From an uncultured Eubacteriales bacterium (GTDB taxonomy: Bacteria > Bacillota > Clostridia > Christensenellales > Borkfalkiaceae): a stretch of 64,000 nt of DNA. The notes beneath the pieces were generated by a model, which worked only from the letters and a program-made list of their open reading frames with translations, did not search any database and had not been told where the DNA came from. Of this stretch, positions 8,268 to 16,541 are shown one piece after another. The DNA lies in assembly GCA_900540805.1 (NCBI GenBank), contig UQHL01000002.1, positions 124,001-188,000 of the forward strand. Direction: 5' to 3'. Position 1 is the stretch's first letter. Every line of letters starts with the position of its first letter. Both the position numbers and the translations under genes were made by a program.

Positions 8268-9650
8268 TCAAAGTTCCCGGATATCGAAAGAGTTTTTGAT
8301 ATACTCTCTGCCTTCCGCCACGTCCTTCACTTCGCCGCTGCCCACCATCTGCATGAGGAAATTGCCGATCGCCGTGCCCTCCGTCGGGCCTATGATGATC
8401 TTTTTTCCCGTATGCTTGGCCGTCAGCTCGTTGAGAAACTCGTTTTTGCTTCCGCCGCCGATGATGTTCAGCGTCCCGTACGTTTTGCCCGTCACTTTTT
8501 CCAGCGCGTCGAGACTGCTCTGATAACTCCGCGCGAGATTATTGAAAATGACGTACGCCGTTTCCCCGACGCCGAGCTTTCTGCCCACCGCGCCGTTTAT
8601 TTCGTCAATCATGCTCTTCGGGGCGAGAAAGCGCCGATCGTTGACGTCGATTTCGTCGGGAACGGGATTTTCCCGCGCAAGAGACGCAAGCTCCGCAAAG
8701 CTGTATTTATCGTCCAGCTCATGGCGCACCTGCTGAATCATCCAAAGCCCCATGATATTCTTTTGCAGACGGAAGGTAAAGCCTACGCTTCCCTCGTTGG
8801 AATAGTCCGCCTCACGGGCGGCGGCCGAAGTATAAGCGCCGTTTTGCTCTACGCCCAGCAGCGACCAGGTTCCGCTGGAAATATACGGCGTCTGTCCCGA
8901 AAGCGGCGCGGCGAGCACGGCGCTTGCCGTGTCGTGCGTGGCCGGCAAAACGACCTTCGCCTTGTATCCGACGATTGCCGCCACCTCGTCCGTAAACTCC
9001 CCGACTTCCGTCCCCGGCTGGGACAGCTCGCCGAACAGCTCCTTTTTATACCCCAGCCTTTCGATGATCTCCCCGTCCCACGTATGCGTCAGCGCGTTGA
9101 CCATGCCCGTCGTCGTGGCGTTGGTGTATTCCTGTTTCTTCACGCCCGTGAGACGGAAATGAAAATAATCGGGCAGCATCAGCATGGCCTTCGCCCTTTC
9201 CATTCTGCCCGTCCGCTCGTCGTCCAAAAGCTGATAGACGGTGTTAAACGTATTAAACTGAATCCCCGTCTTTGCGTAAAGCTCCGCAAACGGCACCGCC
9301 GCATGCACTTCGGGAACGGTCTTTTCTGTCCTCGCGTCGCGGTAGCTGTAAACGCCGCCGATCGCCCGATCGTTTTCGTCGAGGAGCGCGTAATCCACGC
9401 CCCAGGTATCCACGCCGACGGAACAGGGAATTTTCCCTATTTCCTTCGCCCTTTTCAGTCCGTTTAAAATTTCCGCAAACAGACCTTCGGGGTTCCACAT
9501 GAGATGTTCCTTCCCGTCAAAGGCCTTTGCCGTTTCGGGGCCGTTCCGGAAGCGGTAAATCTCCTCCGTCACCATCTTTCCGCCCTCGAGATGCGCCAGA
9601 ATATGCCGCCCCGACGACGCTCCGATATCGATTGCCAAATAATATTTCAC
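8268..9650 (-). CDS. rhaB: Rhamnulokinase
   Basis: A FGGY-family sugar kinase of 460 residues that phosphorylates L-rhamnulose to L-rhamnulose-1-phosphate for the BMC aldolase. It opens MKYYLAIDIGASSGRHILAH and contains GVDTWGVDYALLD and the C-terminal ATP-site segment IIGGGSKNEFLNELTA. The start codon is GTG with GGAGGG upstream. It is the first gene of the rhamnose-BMC operon; the promoter lies 47 bp upstream. Confidence 0.95.
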   Translation of the reverse strand: MKYYLAIDIGASSGRHILAHLEGGKMVTEEIYRFRNGPETAKAFDGKEHLMWNPEGLFAEILNGLKRAKEIGKIPCSVGVDTWGVDYALLDENDRAIGGVYSYRDARTEKTVPEVHAAVPFAELYAKTGIQFNTFNTVYQLLDDERTGRMERAKAMLMLPDYFHFRLTGVKKQEYTNATTTGMVNALTHTWDGEIIERLGYKKELFGELSQPGTEVGEFTDEVAAIVGYKAKVVLPATHDTASAVLAAPLSGQTPYISSGTWSLLGVEQNGAYTSAAAREADYSNEGSVGFTFRLQKNIMGLWMIQQVRHELDDKYSFAELASLARENPVPDEIDVNDRRFLAPKSMIDEINGAVGRKLGVGETAYVIFNNLARSYQSSLDALEKVTGKTYGTLNIIGGGSKNEFLNELTAKHTGKKIIIGPTEGTAIGNFLMQMVGSGEVKDVAEGREYIKNSFDIREL

Positions 9651-9696
9651 TTATCTTCCCTCCGTGCCCTGAAGCGGGAGCTTTTTTATCCTGTAC

Positions 9697-9725
9697 ATTA
9701 TATCACACTTTTTTCCCTTTGTCTA
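9697..9725 (-). promoter_or_regulatory. Promoter of the rhamnose-BMC operon
   Basis: On the minus strand TAGACA (9720-9725), a 17-bp spacer and TATAAT (9697-9702) precede the rhaB GTG at 9650. It is divergent from, and 15 bp away from, the promoter of the DeoR-type regulator, so one operator between them could control both. Confidence 0.75.
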
Positions 9726-9740
9726 TATACGTTCGGAAGA

Positions 9741-9769
9741 TTGACAAAAAAACTTTTTTATGATATGAT
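9741..9769 (+). promoter_or_regulatory. Promoter of the DeoR-type regulator gene
   Basis: TTGACA (9741-9746), 17-bp spacer, TATGAT (9764-9769). The AT-rich direct repeat TGATATGATATGA covers the -10 element and could be an operator half-site. Because transcription should start near 9776, an in-frame ATG at 9770 cannot be the translation start. Confidence 0.75.
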
Positions 9770-9820
9770 ATGAACAGATATAAACACAAACGCGCAAAAA
9801 TCAGCGTTTCGGAGCGAGTT

Positions 9821-10558
9821 ATGGCAATCAACGAAAGACAAAATGAAATCCTGCGCACCTTGAAGGAGAGCAAGACGGCAAGCGTAAACGCTCTCGCCAA
9901 GGCCTTGTACGTCAGCGAGGCGACGATCCGCCGCGATCTGGCGGAGATGAAGAGCATGGGGCTGATCGAACGCAGTCACGGCGGAGCGATTTTACCCGAA
10001 AACGCGGAAGAAATCTCGATTTTTTTCCGCATGGAGAAAAACGCCAACGAAAAGGAGCGTGCGGCCACGAAGGCCCTGCCGCACATTCCGCCCTTCAAAT
10101 CTCTGTTTATCGACAGCTCCTCCACCGCGCTCGCCCTGGCGGAGCGGCTGGATTTAAGCTTCAAAACGGTGGTGACGAACAACCTTCAGACGGCGCTCCA
10201 GCTGGCGAAAAAGCCGAACATCAATCTCATTATTTTAGGCGGCAGCGTGCAGAACAACACCAATTCCGCTTCGGGGAGCTGGACGGCGCGGCAGTTAAAC
10301 GATTTTTCCTTCGATCTGATGATCTCCTCCTGCGCGTCCGTTTTAGGCAAGGACGTCTATGAAAGCTCCATCGAAACGAAAGAAGTAAAACGCGCGGCGT
10401 TCGATCACTGCAAACGCCGTCTGCTCATTTTCGATCACAGCAAATTCGGCGCGCACGCCACCTACCGTTTCACCGAGCTTTCCGCTTACGATCTCGTGGT
10501 GACGGACGCGCCTCCCCCTGCCGGCACGGACGAAGGCGACGTAAATTTTATCTATTGA
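9821..10558 (+). CDS. DeoR-family transcriptional regulator of the rhamnose-BMC operon
   Basis: A 245-residue regulator with an N-terminal winged helix-turn-helix (RQNEILRTLKESKTASVNAL then YVSEATIRRDLAEM) and a C-terminal sugar-phosphate-binding DeoRC domain (FIDSSSTALALAERL; ILGGSVQ). DeoR proteins usually repress and are released by a phosphorylated sugar intermediate. Divergent placement next to rhaB makes rhamnulose-1-P or DHAP a natural inducer, which is inference. The ATG at 9821 has GGAG six nt upstream and lies after the mapped promoter. Confidence 0.9.
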   Translation: MAINERQNEILRTLKESKTASVNALAKALYVSEATIRRDLAEMKSMGLIERSHGGAILPENAEEISIFFRMEKNANEKERAATKALPHIPPFKSLFIDSSSTALALAERLDLSFKTVVTNNLQTALQLAKKPNINLIILGGSVQNNTNSASGSWTARQLNDFSFDLMISSCASVLGKDVYESSIETKEVKRAAFDHCKRRLLIFDHSKFGAHATYRFTELSAYDLVVTDAPPPAGTDEGDVNFIY

Positions 10559-10574
10559 TTGTTCTTTCAATCGC

Positions 10575-10603
10575 TTGCTTTATCTCTCGAGAGGGATTAT
10601 AAT
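10575..10603 (+). promoter_or_regulatory. Promoter of the PHP-domain gene
   Basis: TTGCTT (10575-10580), 17-bp spacer, TATAAT (10598-10603), followed by GAGAGG and the ATG at 10657. Confidence 0.65.
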
Positions 10604-10656
10604 AATAACGAAAACGCAAAACGCAGACGCGCGCGGACGAAAGAGAGGTCAAACCG

Positions 10657-11406
10657 ATGATACAGGATCTGCATGCCCATACGTATTATTCCTTCGATTC
10701 GGAGGATAAAATAGAAAAGGTAATCGAGACGGCGCTTTTAGGCGGCGTCGGTCTGATCGGGATCAGCGACCACAATTACGGGATCGGCTGCGGGCGGACG
10801 GAGCTTTGCTACGACAAGGGTCCCGCCCTCGACGCGGACTACGGCAAAACGCTTTTGCGGTATTACGACCACATAAACTCCGTCAGGGACAAGTACCGCA
10901 ATCGGATCAAGGTGCTGTGCGGAATCGAGATATGTACGTTAAAGAGCCGCGACCGCTACGCCCTGCCCTATTCCGCGGACGTCTCCTTCTTCGATTATTG
11001 CCTCGTGGAAAACCTCGACAATACAAACCTTTCCATCGCGCAAGGCGACATTTTTTCCTTTGCGAAGCGTTGCGGCTGTCCCACGGGGATCGCCCACACG
11101 GACATGTTTGCCTTTATCGAAAAGCGCGGCGAGGAGCCGAACAGGTATTTTCGCAAAATGGCGGAGCAGGGCATCTTTTGGGAAATGAACGTCAATCTCG
11201 ACAGCCTCCACGGTTTCCGCACGCACGATTACGTGACGGAATTTTTCAAAAACAAGTCCCAACAGGAAATCGTAAAAAAATCGGGCGTAAAGCTGAGCGT
11301 AGGCTTCGACAGCCACATCGCGCGCGAATACAAGCCCGATCGGGTAAAGACGGCAAACAAGCTCATCAAAGACATGGGTATCCGCCTCGTATTCGACGGT
11401 ATCTGA
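10657..11406 (+). CDS. PHP-domain metal-dependent phosphohydrolase
   Basis: A 249-residue PHP-superfamily protein with the metal-binding HAH motif at the N-terminus (DLHAHTYYSFDS), ISDHN near residue 38, a central CGIEI and GFDSH near the C-terminus. These are the ligands of a trinuclear metal site as in histidinol phosphatase (HisK type). The substrate is not clear: histidinol-phosphatase annotation is possible, but no histidine genes are near. It has its own promoter and ends before a bidirectional terminator. Confidence 0.75.
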   Translation: MIQDLHAHTYYSFDSEDKIEKVIETALLGGVGLIGISDHNYGIGCGRTELCYDKGPALDADYGKTLLRYYDHINSVRDKYRNRIKVLCGIEICTLKSRDRYALPYSADVSFFDYCLVENLDNTNLSIAQGDIFSFAKRCGCPTGIAHTDMFAFIEKRGEEPNRYFRKMAEQGIFWEMNVNLDSLHGFRTHDYVTEFFKNKSQQEIVKKSGVKLSVGFDSHIAREYKPDRVKTANKLIKDMGIRLVFDGI

Positions 11407-11460
11407 AACGGCGTTTGAAACGGCCTCGCCTCCGTTTCAACCTTTCGAAAATCTCCATTA

Positions 11461-11490
11461 AAAAAGACGCGGCTTCCGCCGCGTCTTTTT
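11461..11490. terminator. Bidirectional terminator between PHP gene and spoVAD
   Basis: Perfect 13-bp stem AAAAAGACGCGGC / GCCGCGTCTTTTT with a TTCC loop and T-runs on both strands. A second 9-bp hairpin (TTGAAACGG / CCGTTTCAA) lies at 11415-11440. Confidence 0.9.
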
Positions 11491-11495
11491 AACTT

Positions 11496-12491
11496 TTACA
11501 CATTCTCTATACTCACCGCGTGCGCGATGCAGGGGATACTTTCCCCCTGCCCGCTCGACACCGTGGAAAGCAGCGCGCCCGTAGCGACAAACAGCACCCG
11601 ATTGATCTCCCGCCTTTTCAATTTGTCGTAGATATACGAATTGAACACCACCGCGCTGCACCCCGCGCCGCTTCCGCCCTGAAATTCGTCCTCGATCACC
11701 TTATAGATGATTTCCCCGCAATCGACGTGGTTGGGCTGAATATCGACGCCCTTTTCCCAGGTCAGATCCTTGACGATACGGCTGCCCAGCGCCCCGAGGT
11801 CTCCCGTCACGATCAGGTCATAGTAATCGGACCCGCGCCCCGTATCCTTCAGGTGGGTCAAAATGGTATCGCACGCCGCGGGCGCCATAGCCGCGCCCAT
11901 ATTGTTGACGTCCGTGACGCCGAAATCCACCACCTTCCCGAACGTAGCGCCCGTAATCGCGGTATGGCTCCCCTTTTCGGCAATCACCGCGCCGCCCGCG
12001 CCCGTCACCGTCCACTGCGATTGAGGGGGACGGGTGGTGCCCAGCTCCAGCGGATAGCGGTATTGTCGTTCCGCGGAGGAGAAGTGGCTGCCCGTCGCGG
12101 CCACAATTTTTTTGAAATATCCCGCGTTGATAAGCGAAGCCGCCAAGGCAAAGCTCTCGGCCATAGTGGAACAGGCGCCGTAAACGCCGAGGAAGGGAAA
12201 ATCGAAATCGCGCGCGGCAAAGGAGGCGGAAATGATCTGGTTGAGCAAATCGCCCGAGATCATCAGATCGATTCCCTCCTCCTCCAAAGCGGCGTTTTTG
12301 ATGGCCGTCTGAATGGCAAAAGTAAGCATCTTGCACTCGGCTTTTTCATAGGTGCTTTCGCCGAACATATCGTCGGAAAGCGCCCTGTCCACGTACTTTC
12401 CGACGACGCCCGCACATTCCTTTGGTCCCGCGATCGTTCCCGTAGAAATAATTCTCGGTTGTTTCTCAAAATAAATCGTATGCTTAGCCAT
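11496..12491 (-). CDS. spoVAD: Stage V sporulation protein AD
   Basis: A thiolase-fold protein of 331 residues that binds dipicolinic acid and takes part in its uptake into the developing spore and release on germination. Recognisable segments are FEKQPRIISTGTIAGPKE, FLGVYGACSTMAE and the C-terminal EFQGGSGAGCSAVVFNSY. The ATG at 12491 is preceded by AGGGGAAA; a TTG three codons upstream is less likely. It follows spoVAC by 30 bp. No spoVAE-like gene follows before the terminator. Confidence 0.95.
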   Translation of the reverse strand: MAKHTIYFEKQPRIISTGTIAGPKECAGVVGKYVDRALSDDMFGESTYEKAECKMLTFAIQTAIKNAALEEEGIDLMISGDLLNQIISASFAARDFDFPFLGVYGACSTMAESFALAASLINAGYFKKIVAATGSHFSSAERQYRYPLELGTTRPPQSQWTVTGAGGAVIAEKGSHTAITGATFGKVVDFGVTDVNNMGAAMAPAACDTILTHLKDTGRGSDYYDLIVTGDLGALGSRIVKDLTWEKGVDIQPNHVDCGEIIYKVIEDEFQGGSGAGCSAVVFNSYIYDKLKRREINRVLFVATGALLSTVSSGQGESIPCIAHAVSIENV

Positions 12492-12521
12492 AATTTTCAA
12501 ATTTCCCCTATCTTATCGCGT

Positions 12522-12977
12522 TCAGCGCAAAAACCAATAAATGATTCCTACGATCGTGCCCGACAGAACCCCATACACGATAATGGGTCCCGCGACGATA
12601 AACATTTTCGCGGCCAGGCCGTAAATCAGCCCCTCCGTTTTGAACTCTATGGCGGGCGATGCGACGCTGTTGGCGAAGCCGGTAATGGGCACGATCGAAC
12701 CCGCGCCCGCGTTTCGGCCGATGCGGTCATAAACGCCGAGCCCCGTCAGCAGGGTGCCGATAAAGATGAGCAGAACGCTGACCGTACCCGCCAGCTCGTC
12801 GCCGCTGAGGCCGAAAATATATTCCAGCATATAGCGGAAAAATTGTCCGATACAGCAGATAAGCCCGCCGACGGCAAAGGCGCGGAGGCAGTTTTTGAAA
12901 TGGTGCGTGGGCGGATCAAACGAATTGACGTAAGCGATATAATTCTTGTTGTAATTTTCCCTGTTTTTCCCCGTCAT
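12522..12977 (-). CDS. spoVAC: Stage V sporulation protein AC
   Basis: A 151-residue integral membrane protein of the spore DPA channel, similar in length to B. subtilis SpoVAC, which acts as a mechanosensitive channel. Several hydrophobic helices are visible, and GSIVPITGFANSVASPAIEFKTEG is characteristic of the family (quoted in part: GSIVPITGFANSVASPA). GAGGCGGAGGTG precedes the start. A possible sigma-G-like element, GTATA-N18-CAAATTA, lies 150 nt upstream (13116-13140), which would fit forespore expression but is a weak match. Confidence 0.93.
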   Translation of the reverse strand: MTGKNRENYNKNYIAYVNSFDPPTHHFKNCLRAFAVGGLICCIGQFFRYMLEYIFGLSGDELAGTVSVLLIFIGTLLTGLGVYDRIGRNAGAGSIVPITGFANSVASPAIEFKTEGLIYGLAAKMFIVAGPIIVYGVLSGTIVGIIYWFLR

Positions 12978-13170
12978 TTTTCACCTCCGCCTCGTAAGTC
13001 CGCCCCTGCGGACAGGTTTCTGTTTTCTCTGCCCGACGCCGCGGGAAAACAACTTTCCCTCTCGTCGCGCGTTTTCATTTCGTCGAAAGTTTTCACTCGT
13101 TTCATATCTATAATTTGGGAAAAATGGACAAACTTTATACCCGCCGCGGGCAAGAAAAAGAAAAAAGCCG

Positions 13171-13199
13171 TTGACTTTTCGACAAAAATAAGTTAAACT
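13171..13199 (+). promoter_or_regulatory. Promoter of the alanine-rich membrane protein gene
   Basis: TTGACT (13171-13176), 17-bp spacer, TAAACT (13194-13199), 40 bp before the ATG at 13241. Confidence 0.5.
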
Positions 13200-13240
13200 G
13201 AATATACATTATTAAAGCTTTTCAAAAAAGGAGGCACATC

Positions 13241-14557
13241 ATGTCGAAAACGGGCAGCCGCTTCGCGGTATTTCTTTTCAACGTCGTCATCGCCCTGCTC
13301 TCGGCGGCGGCGATCGCGGCGACGTTCGTCGGGCCGCTCTGGAAGATAAAAGCCGACTATTTATTGAAGGAGGAAACGTTGGAAAGCCTGTTGGGCGAAC
13401 AGGCGCAGGACGTCGATCTTGCCGAAGTCGTGGGGGAAGGCGTCCCGCTCGCCCTGTCCGTCGAAATAACGACGGGCGACGCAATCGCTTCGTTTACCGA
13501 CGCCGACGCAAAGGCGTCCGTCAACCGCGTCCTGGAGGGAAACGTCGATTCCCTCGTCGATCAGCTTGTCCCTGCACTGAACGGAATCGCGGAAAAATTT
13601 GTTCGCTCGGCGGCCAAGCGCGGCGTAAAAGACGCGGTGACGGAGCAGGTAAAAAATTTTCTCAAGCAAAACGATCCCGACGTCACGGACGAGCGCGTCG
13701 CGGCGCTTTTGGAGAAAGCGGGCTTTACCGACGCATACATAGCCGAACAGACGGACAAAATTTTCGACGCGGTGTATGAGGACGGCGCCACCGTTGACAG
13801 CGTAAGCCAAAAAGCGGCCGATACGGTGGAAGAAGTGTTCAAAAAGCTCGAGGAAAGCGGAGAAAGCGAATTTGCGGGCGCCGCCCTCTCCGAAGAAAAC
13901 AAAGCAGAGATCAAAACCACCTTTTCCGACGCCTTAGCCGCGGTCGCGGGCGAGGACGGAACGCTCGACGCAGAAAATCTCGTCAGCAATCTTCTCCTTC
14001 AGTTTTTGCGCGTTTCCGAATCGGAAAAAGACGCCTCCCGTTCCGCGGGGACGCTTTCGTCGGCAAAGGCAGCCGCTTCGGAGGATTCCGCAGCCGCGGA
14101 GGACGCCGCGGCGGAGCTTAAAGCCGAGATAAAGAGCGCGCTCATGGAAAAAATCTCCGACGATACGGCGGACAAAATCGTGCTCGCTCTCCGCATCGCG
14201 TGCGGCGTGCTCTGTTTCGTCTGCTTTACTTGGGCGTGGCTCATTTTGAAGATACTCGTCAAGCTGTTTTCCCGAAACCCCGCAATCAAGCTCAAGCTTC
14301 CCATCTGGCTGGGATGGCTCCCCTTTCTTCTGCTGGTACTGCTGCCTTTTGGCGCCGTAAGGCTGATCGGGTCGGGGGCAATCGGCGGGGAAGCATTTTC
14401 CGCCCTGCGGGCCTTTCTTTCCGACGCAAGCCTTTCCTTTTCCTCTTCGGGTTGGATCGCCTTTGCCGCGGCCGTCGCTTTAATCGTCATTTCCATACCT
14501 TACGGCATATTGAGGCGCAGGCTCGCACGCGGAAAAAGAGAACGCGACGACGAATGA
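13241..14557 (+). CDS. Membrane protein of unknown function with large Ala/Glu-rich external region
   Basis: A 438-residue protein I do not recognise. One hydrophobic helix lies near residues 8-30. It is followed by about 280 acidic, alanine-rich, probably helical residues, with an AAASEDSAAAEDAAAELKAE low-complexity stretch near 290. Three more hydrophobic helices follow between about 315 and 425, ending in a basic tail (RRRLARGKRERDDE). The topology suggests a large domain between TM1 and TM2 on one face of the membrane. A clear AAGGAGG precedes the ATG. It is transcribed alone, convergent with gpsA. Confidence 0.7.
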   Translation: MSKTGSRFAVFLFNVVIALLSAAAIAATFVGPLWKIKADYLLKEETLESLLGEQAQDVDLAEVVGEGVPLALSVEITTGDAIASFTDADAKASVNRVLEGNVDSLVDQLVPALNGIAEKFVRSAAKRGVKDAVTEQVKNFLKQNDPDVTDERVAALLEKAGFTDAYIAEQTDKIFDAVYEDGATVDSVSQKAADTVEEVFKKLEESGESEFAGAALSEENKAEIKTTFSDALAAVAGEDGTLDAENLVSNLLLQFLRVSESEKDASRSAGTLSSAKAAASEDSAAAEDAAAELKAEIKSALMEKISDDTADKIVLALRIACGVLCFVCFTWAWLILKILVKLFSRNPAIKLKLPIWLGWLPFLLLVLLPFGAVRLIGSGAIGGEAFSALRAFLSDASLSFSSSGWIAFAAAVALIVISIPYGILRRRLARGKRERDDE

Positions 14558-14663
14558 TTTTTGCAGGCATATATACGGCGACGAATGCTCGTTGCGACAT
14601 ATGCGGGTAAGCCGATCATTTTCCGCATAAGGATCGTTTCTTAAATAACGGCCGTTTTCCACA

Positions 14664-14843
14664 CAGCGCTCCTTTCCCATTCAGCGCTCCTTTCCCGTTC
14701 AGCGCTCCTTTCCCGTTCAGCGCTCCTTTCCCACTCAGCGCTCCTTTCCCACTCAGCGCTCCTTTCCCACTCAGCGCTCCTTTCCCACTCAGCGCTCCTT
14801 TCCCACTCAGCGCTCCTTTCCCACTCAGCGCTCCTTTCCCACT
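14664..14843. repeat. 18-bp tandem repeat array, ten units
   Basis: Ten head-to-tail copies of CAGCGCTCCTTTCCCACT (with AT/GT/CT variants at the last two positions in the first copies), followed by a decayed eleventh. Each unit contains the palindrome AGCGCT and, on the minus strand, the Shine-Dalgarno-like GGAAAGGAG. The unit length is a multiple of three, so the minus strand stays open and would encode GALSGK repeats, but there is no supported gene. It fills most of the 380-bp gap between the two convergent genes. Confidence 0.95.
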
Positions 14844-14885
14844 CAGCAATAGTTCCAAATAACAATAATTTCCCACACAGCGCAA

Positions 14886-14911
14886 CGGCGCGGCCCTTTT
14901 AGGCCGCGCCG
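14886..14911 (-). terminator. Strong hairpin downstream of gpsA
   Basis: Perfect 10-bp GC-rich stem CGGCGCGGCC / GGCCGCGCCG with a six-base loop, 27 bp after the gpsA stop. There is no long T-run, so it may act as an mRNA 3' stabiliser or a weak terminator. Confidence 0.6.
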
Positions 14912-14937
14912 CTATCTTTATAAGCAAATAAATTTTT

Positions 14938-15927
14938 TCAGCAATAAAATTCCGATTTCGTATCCCGCGCAAAGAGTTTTGCCAGCAGACTTTCGCACCG
15001 CGTGCGGCAGTCCTCGCCCTCCTTCGCTTCCCCGTAACAGAGGTCATAGACGGCGCAGGTGATCGGCAGATCGACGCCGTACTTTTCCCCAAGCTTTGTC
15101 ATCGCCGCGGCGGTAGGCACGCCCTCGGCCAGCTTTTCAAATTTTTTATCCTTCACCAGCATTTCGCCGTACATGCGGTTGTGCGAATATTCGCTGAACA
15201 GCGTGGCCTCGTAATCGCCGAGGTGCGCGAGGCCGTAAGCGGACAATTCGTTTCCGCCCATGGCCTTGATTAGGCGCGCCACCTCGCGCGCGCCGCGCGA
15301 CATCAGCGACCCCTTGAGGGACGCATAACCGCAGCCGTCCAGCACGCCCGCGACGATCCCCATCACGTTTTTGGCCGCCGCGCCGATCTCCGTGCCGATG
15401 AGATCTTCGCCGTAATAAAAGCGGATAAGCTCGCTCTTGAAATTGTCCGCCAACCGCTTTTTCAGCGTTTCCGACGCGGAATCGATCACCATACAGTTGG
15501 GTATCCCCTGCGTAAAGGCCTGAATGTGCCCGGGGCCGACCCATACGGCGATATGCTCGGGCGAAATCCCCGCCCCGGCGAGCACCTGAGAAAGCCTGTC
15601 TCCCGTGGCGACCTCTATGCCCTTCATACACAGCACGAAATCCTTTTCCGAAACGTCGTAGGCGAGGATACGCTCCACAAACCCACGAAGCCCCTGCGAA
15701 GAAATGGAGATAACGATGATCTCGGCGCGGGTAACGGCCTCCTCGAGGTCGCAGGTCAGGCGGATGCGCTTGTCCAGCGTGACGTATTCGTTTTTGCCCG
15801 TCGTGCGCAGCACTTCGTACGAATAGTCTCCCTCCGGCCCCCACGAGCAGACGTCGTACCCCTTGTTGCACAGATACCACGCGATAAACGAACCCCATCT
15901 TCCGCAGCCCAATACGGATATTTTCAT
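14938..15927 (-). CDS. gpsA: NAD(P)-dependent glycerol-3-phosphate dehydrogenase
   Basis: Reduces DHAP to sn-glycerol-3-phosphate for phospholipid synthesis. The 329-residue protein starts with the Rossmann motif MKISVLGCGRWGSFIAWYL and contains the catalytic lysine region IGAAAKNVMGIVAG. The ATG at 15927 is preceded by GGAGGG; an ATG seven codons upstream is less likely. It is the last gene of the dnaX-ybaB-recR-gpsA run, 17 bp after recR. Confidence 0.94.
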   Translation of the reverse strand: MKISVLGCGRWGSFIAWYLCNKGYDVCSWGPEGDYSYEVLRTTGKNEYVTLDKRIRLTCDLEEAVTRAEIIVISISSQGLRGFVERILAYDVSEKDFVLCMKGIEVATGDRLSQVLAGAGISPEHIAVWVGPGHIQAFTQGIPNCMVIDSASETLKKRLADNFKSELIRFYYGEDLIGTEIGAAAKNVMGIVAGVLDGCGYASLKGSLMSRGAREVARLIKAMGGNELSAYGLAHLGDYEATLFSEYSHNRMYGEMLVKDKKFEKLAEGVPTAAAMTKLGEKYGVDLPITCAVYDLCYGEAKEGEDCRTRCESLLAKLFARDTKSEFYC

Positions 15928-15944
15928 CTTTTTTCCCTCCTTTT

Positions 15945-16538
15945 TCAAAGCGCGTTGCGCTCGACAAACGCCCGCGTCAGCGTAACGTCGTCTGTATATT
16001 CTATCTCCGACCCCACGGGTATGCCGTGCGCCAGCCTCGTCACGGTCACGCCGAGCGGCTTGATCAGCCGCGCGAGATACATGGCGGTAGCGTCGCCCGA
16101 CACGTCGGGATTGGTCGCCACGATCACTTCCTTTACCTCCCCTTCCCCAATCCGCGCCAAAAGCTCCTTAATGCGGATATCGTTGGGGCCGACGCCCTCC
16201 ATGGGATCGATGACGCCGTGGAGAACGTGATAAACGCCCTTAAACTCGTGCAGCTTTTCGATCGCCGCCACGTCCTTGGGTTCCTTTACGACGCAGATAA
16301 TGCCTTTATCCCGCGTGCGGCACACCTCGCACACGTCCTCTTCCGTAAAATTGCCGCACACCTTGCAGTATCTCACCTTCCGCTTGACGTTTACAATCGC
16401 GTCGGCGAAAGCCCGCGCGTCCGATTCGCTCATGTTGATGATCCGATACGCATACCGCTGCGCCGTCTTTTTTCCCACCCCGGGCAGTTTCGAAAACTCG
16501 TTGATCAACCGCCCGATGGGCTCGATAAAAATGTCCAT
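15945..16538 (-). CDS. recR: Recombination mediator RecR
   Basis: A 197-residue protein that works with RecF/RecO to load RecA on gapped DNA. It has the helix-hairpin-helix region LPGVGKKTAQRYAYRI, a four-cysteine zinc finger (CKVCGNFTEEDVCEVC) and a Toprim domain (VVKEPKDVAAIE; ATNPDVSGDATAMYL). It follows ybaB by 3 bp, the conserved dnaX-ybaB-recR order. Confidence 0.97.
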   Translation of the reverse strand: MDIFIEPIGRLINEFSKLPGVGKKTAQRYAYRIINMSESDARAFADAIVNVKRKVRYCKVCGNFTEEDVCEVCRTRDKGIICVVKEPKDVAAIEKLHEFKGVYHVLHGVIDPMEGVGPNDIRIKELLARIGEGEVKEVIVATNPDVSGDATAMYLARLIKPLGVTVTRLAHGIPVGSEIEYTDDVTLTRAFVERNAL

Positions 16539-16541
16539 CCG

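Noticed and set aside
8232..8271. Longer rhaA start overlapping rhaB
   Set aside because: The extra 13 residues are not part of RhaA, and a strong ribosome site precedes the ATG at 8232.
9770..9820. Upstream ATG as start of the DeoR regulator
   Set aside because: It lies directly after the -10 box, before the expected transcription start; the ATG at 9821 has a good ribosome site and matches the family.
14664..14843. CRISPR array
   Set aside because: Units are contiguous without spacers and no cas genes are near.
14616..15092. Minus-strand frames encoding GALSGK and SAEWER repeats
   Set aside because: Created by the 18-bp array, which is a multiple of three. No ribosome site or promoter, and one frame overlaps the end of gpsA.
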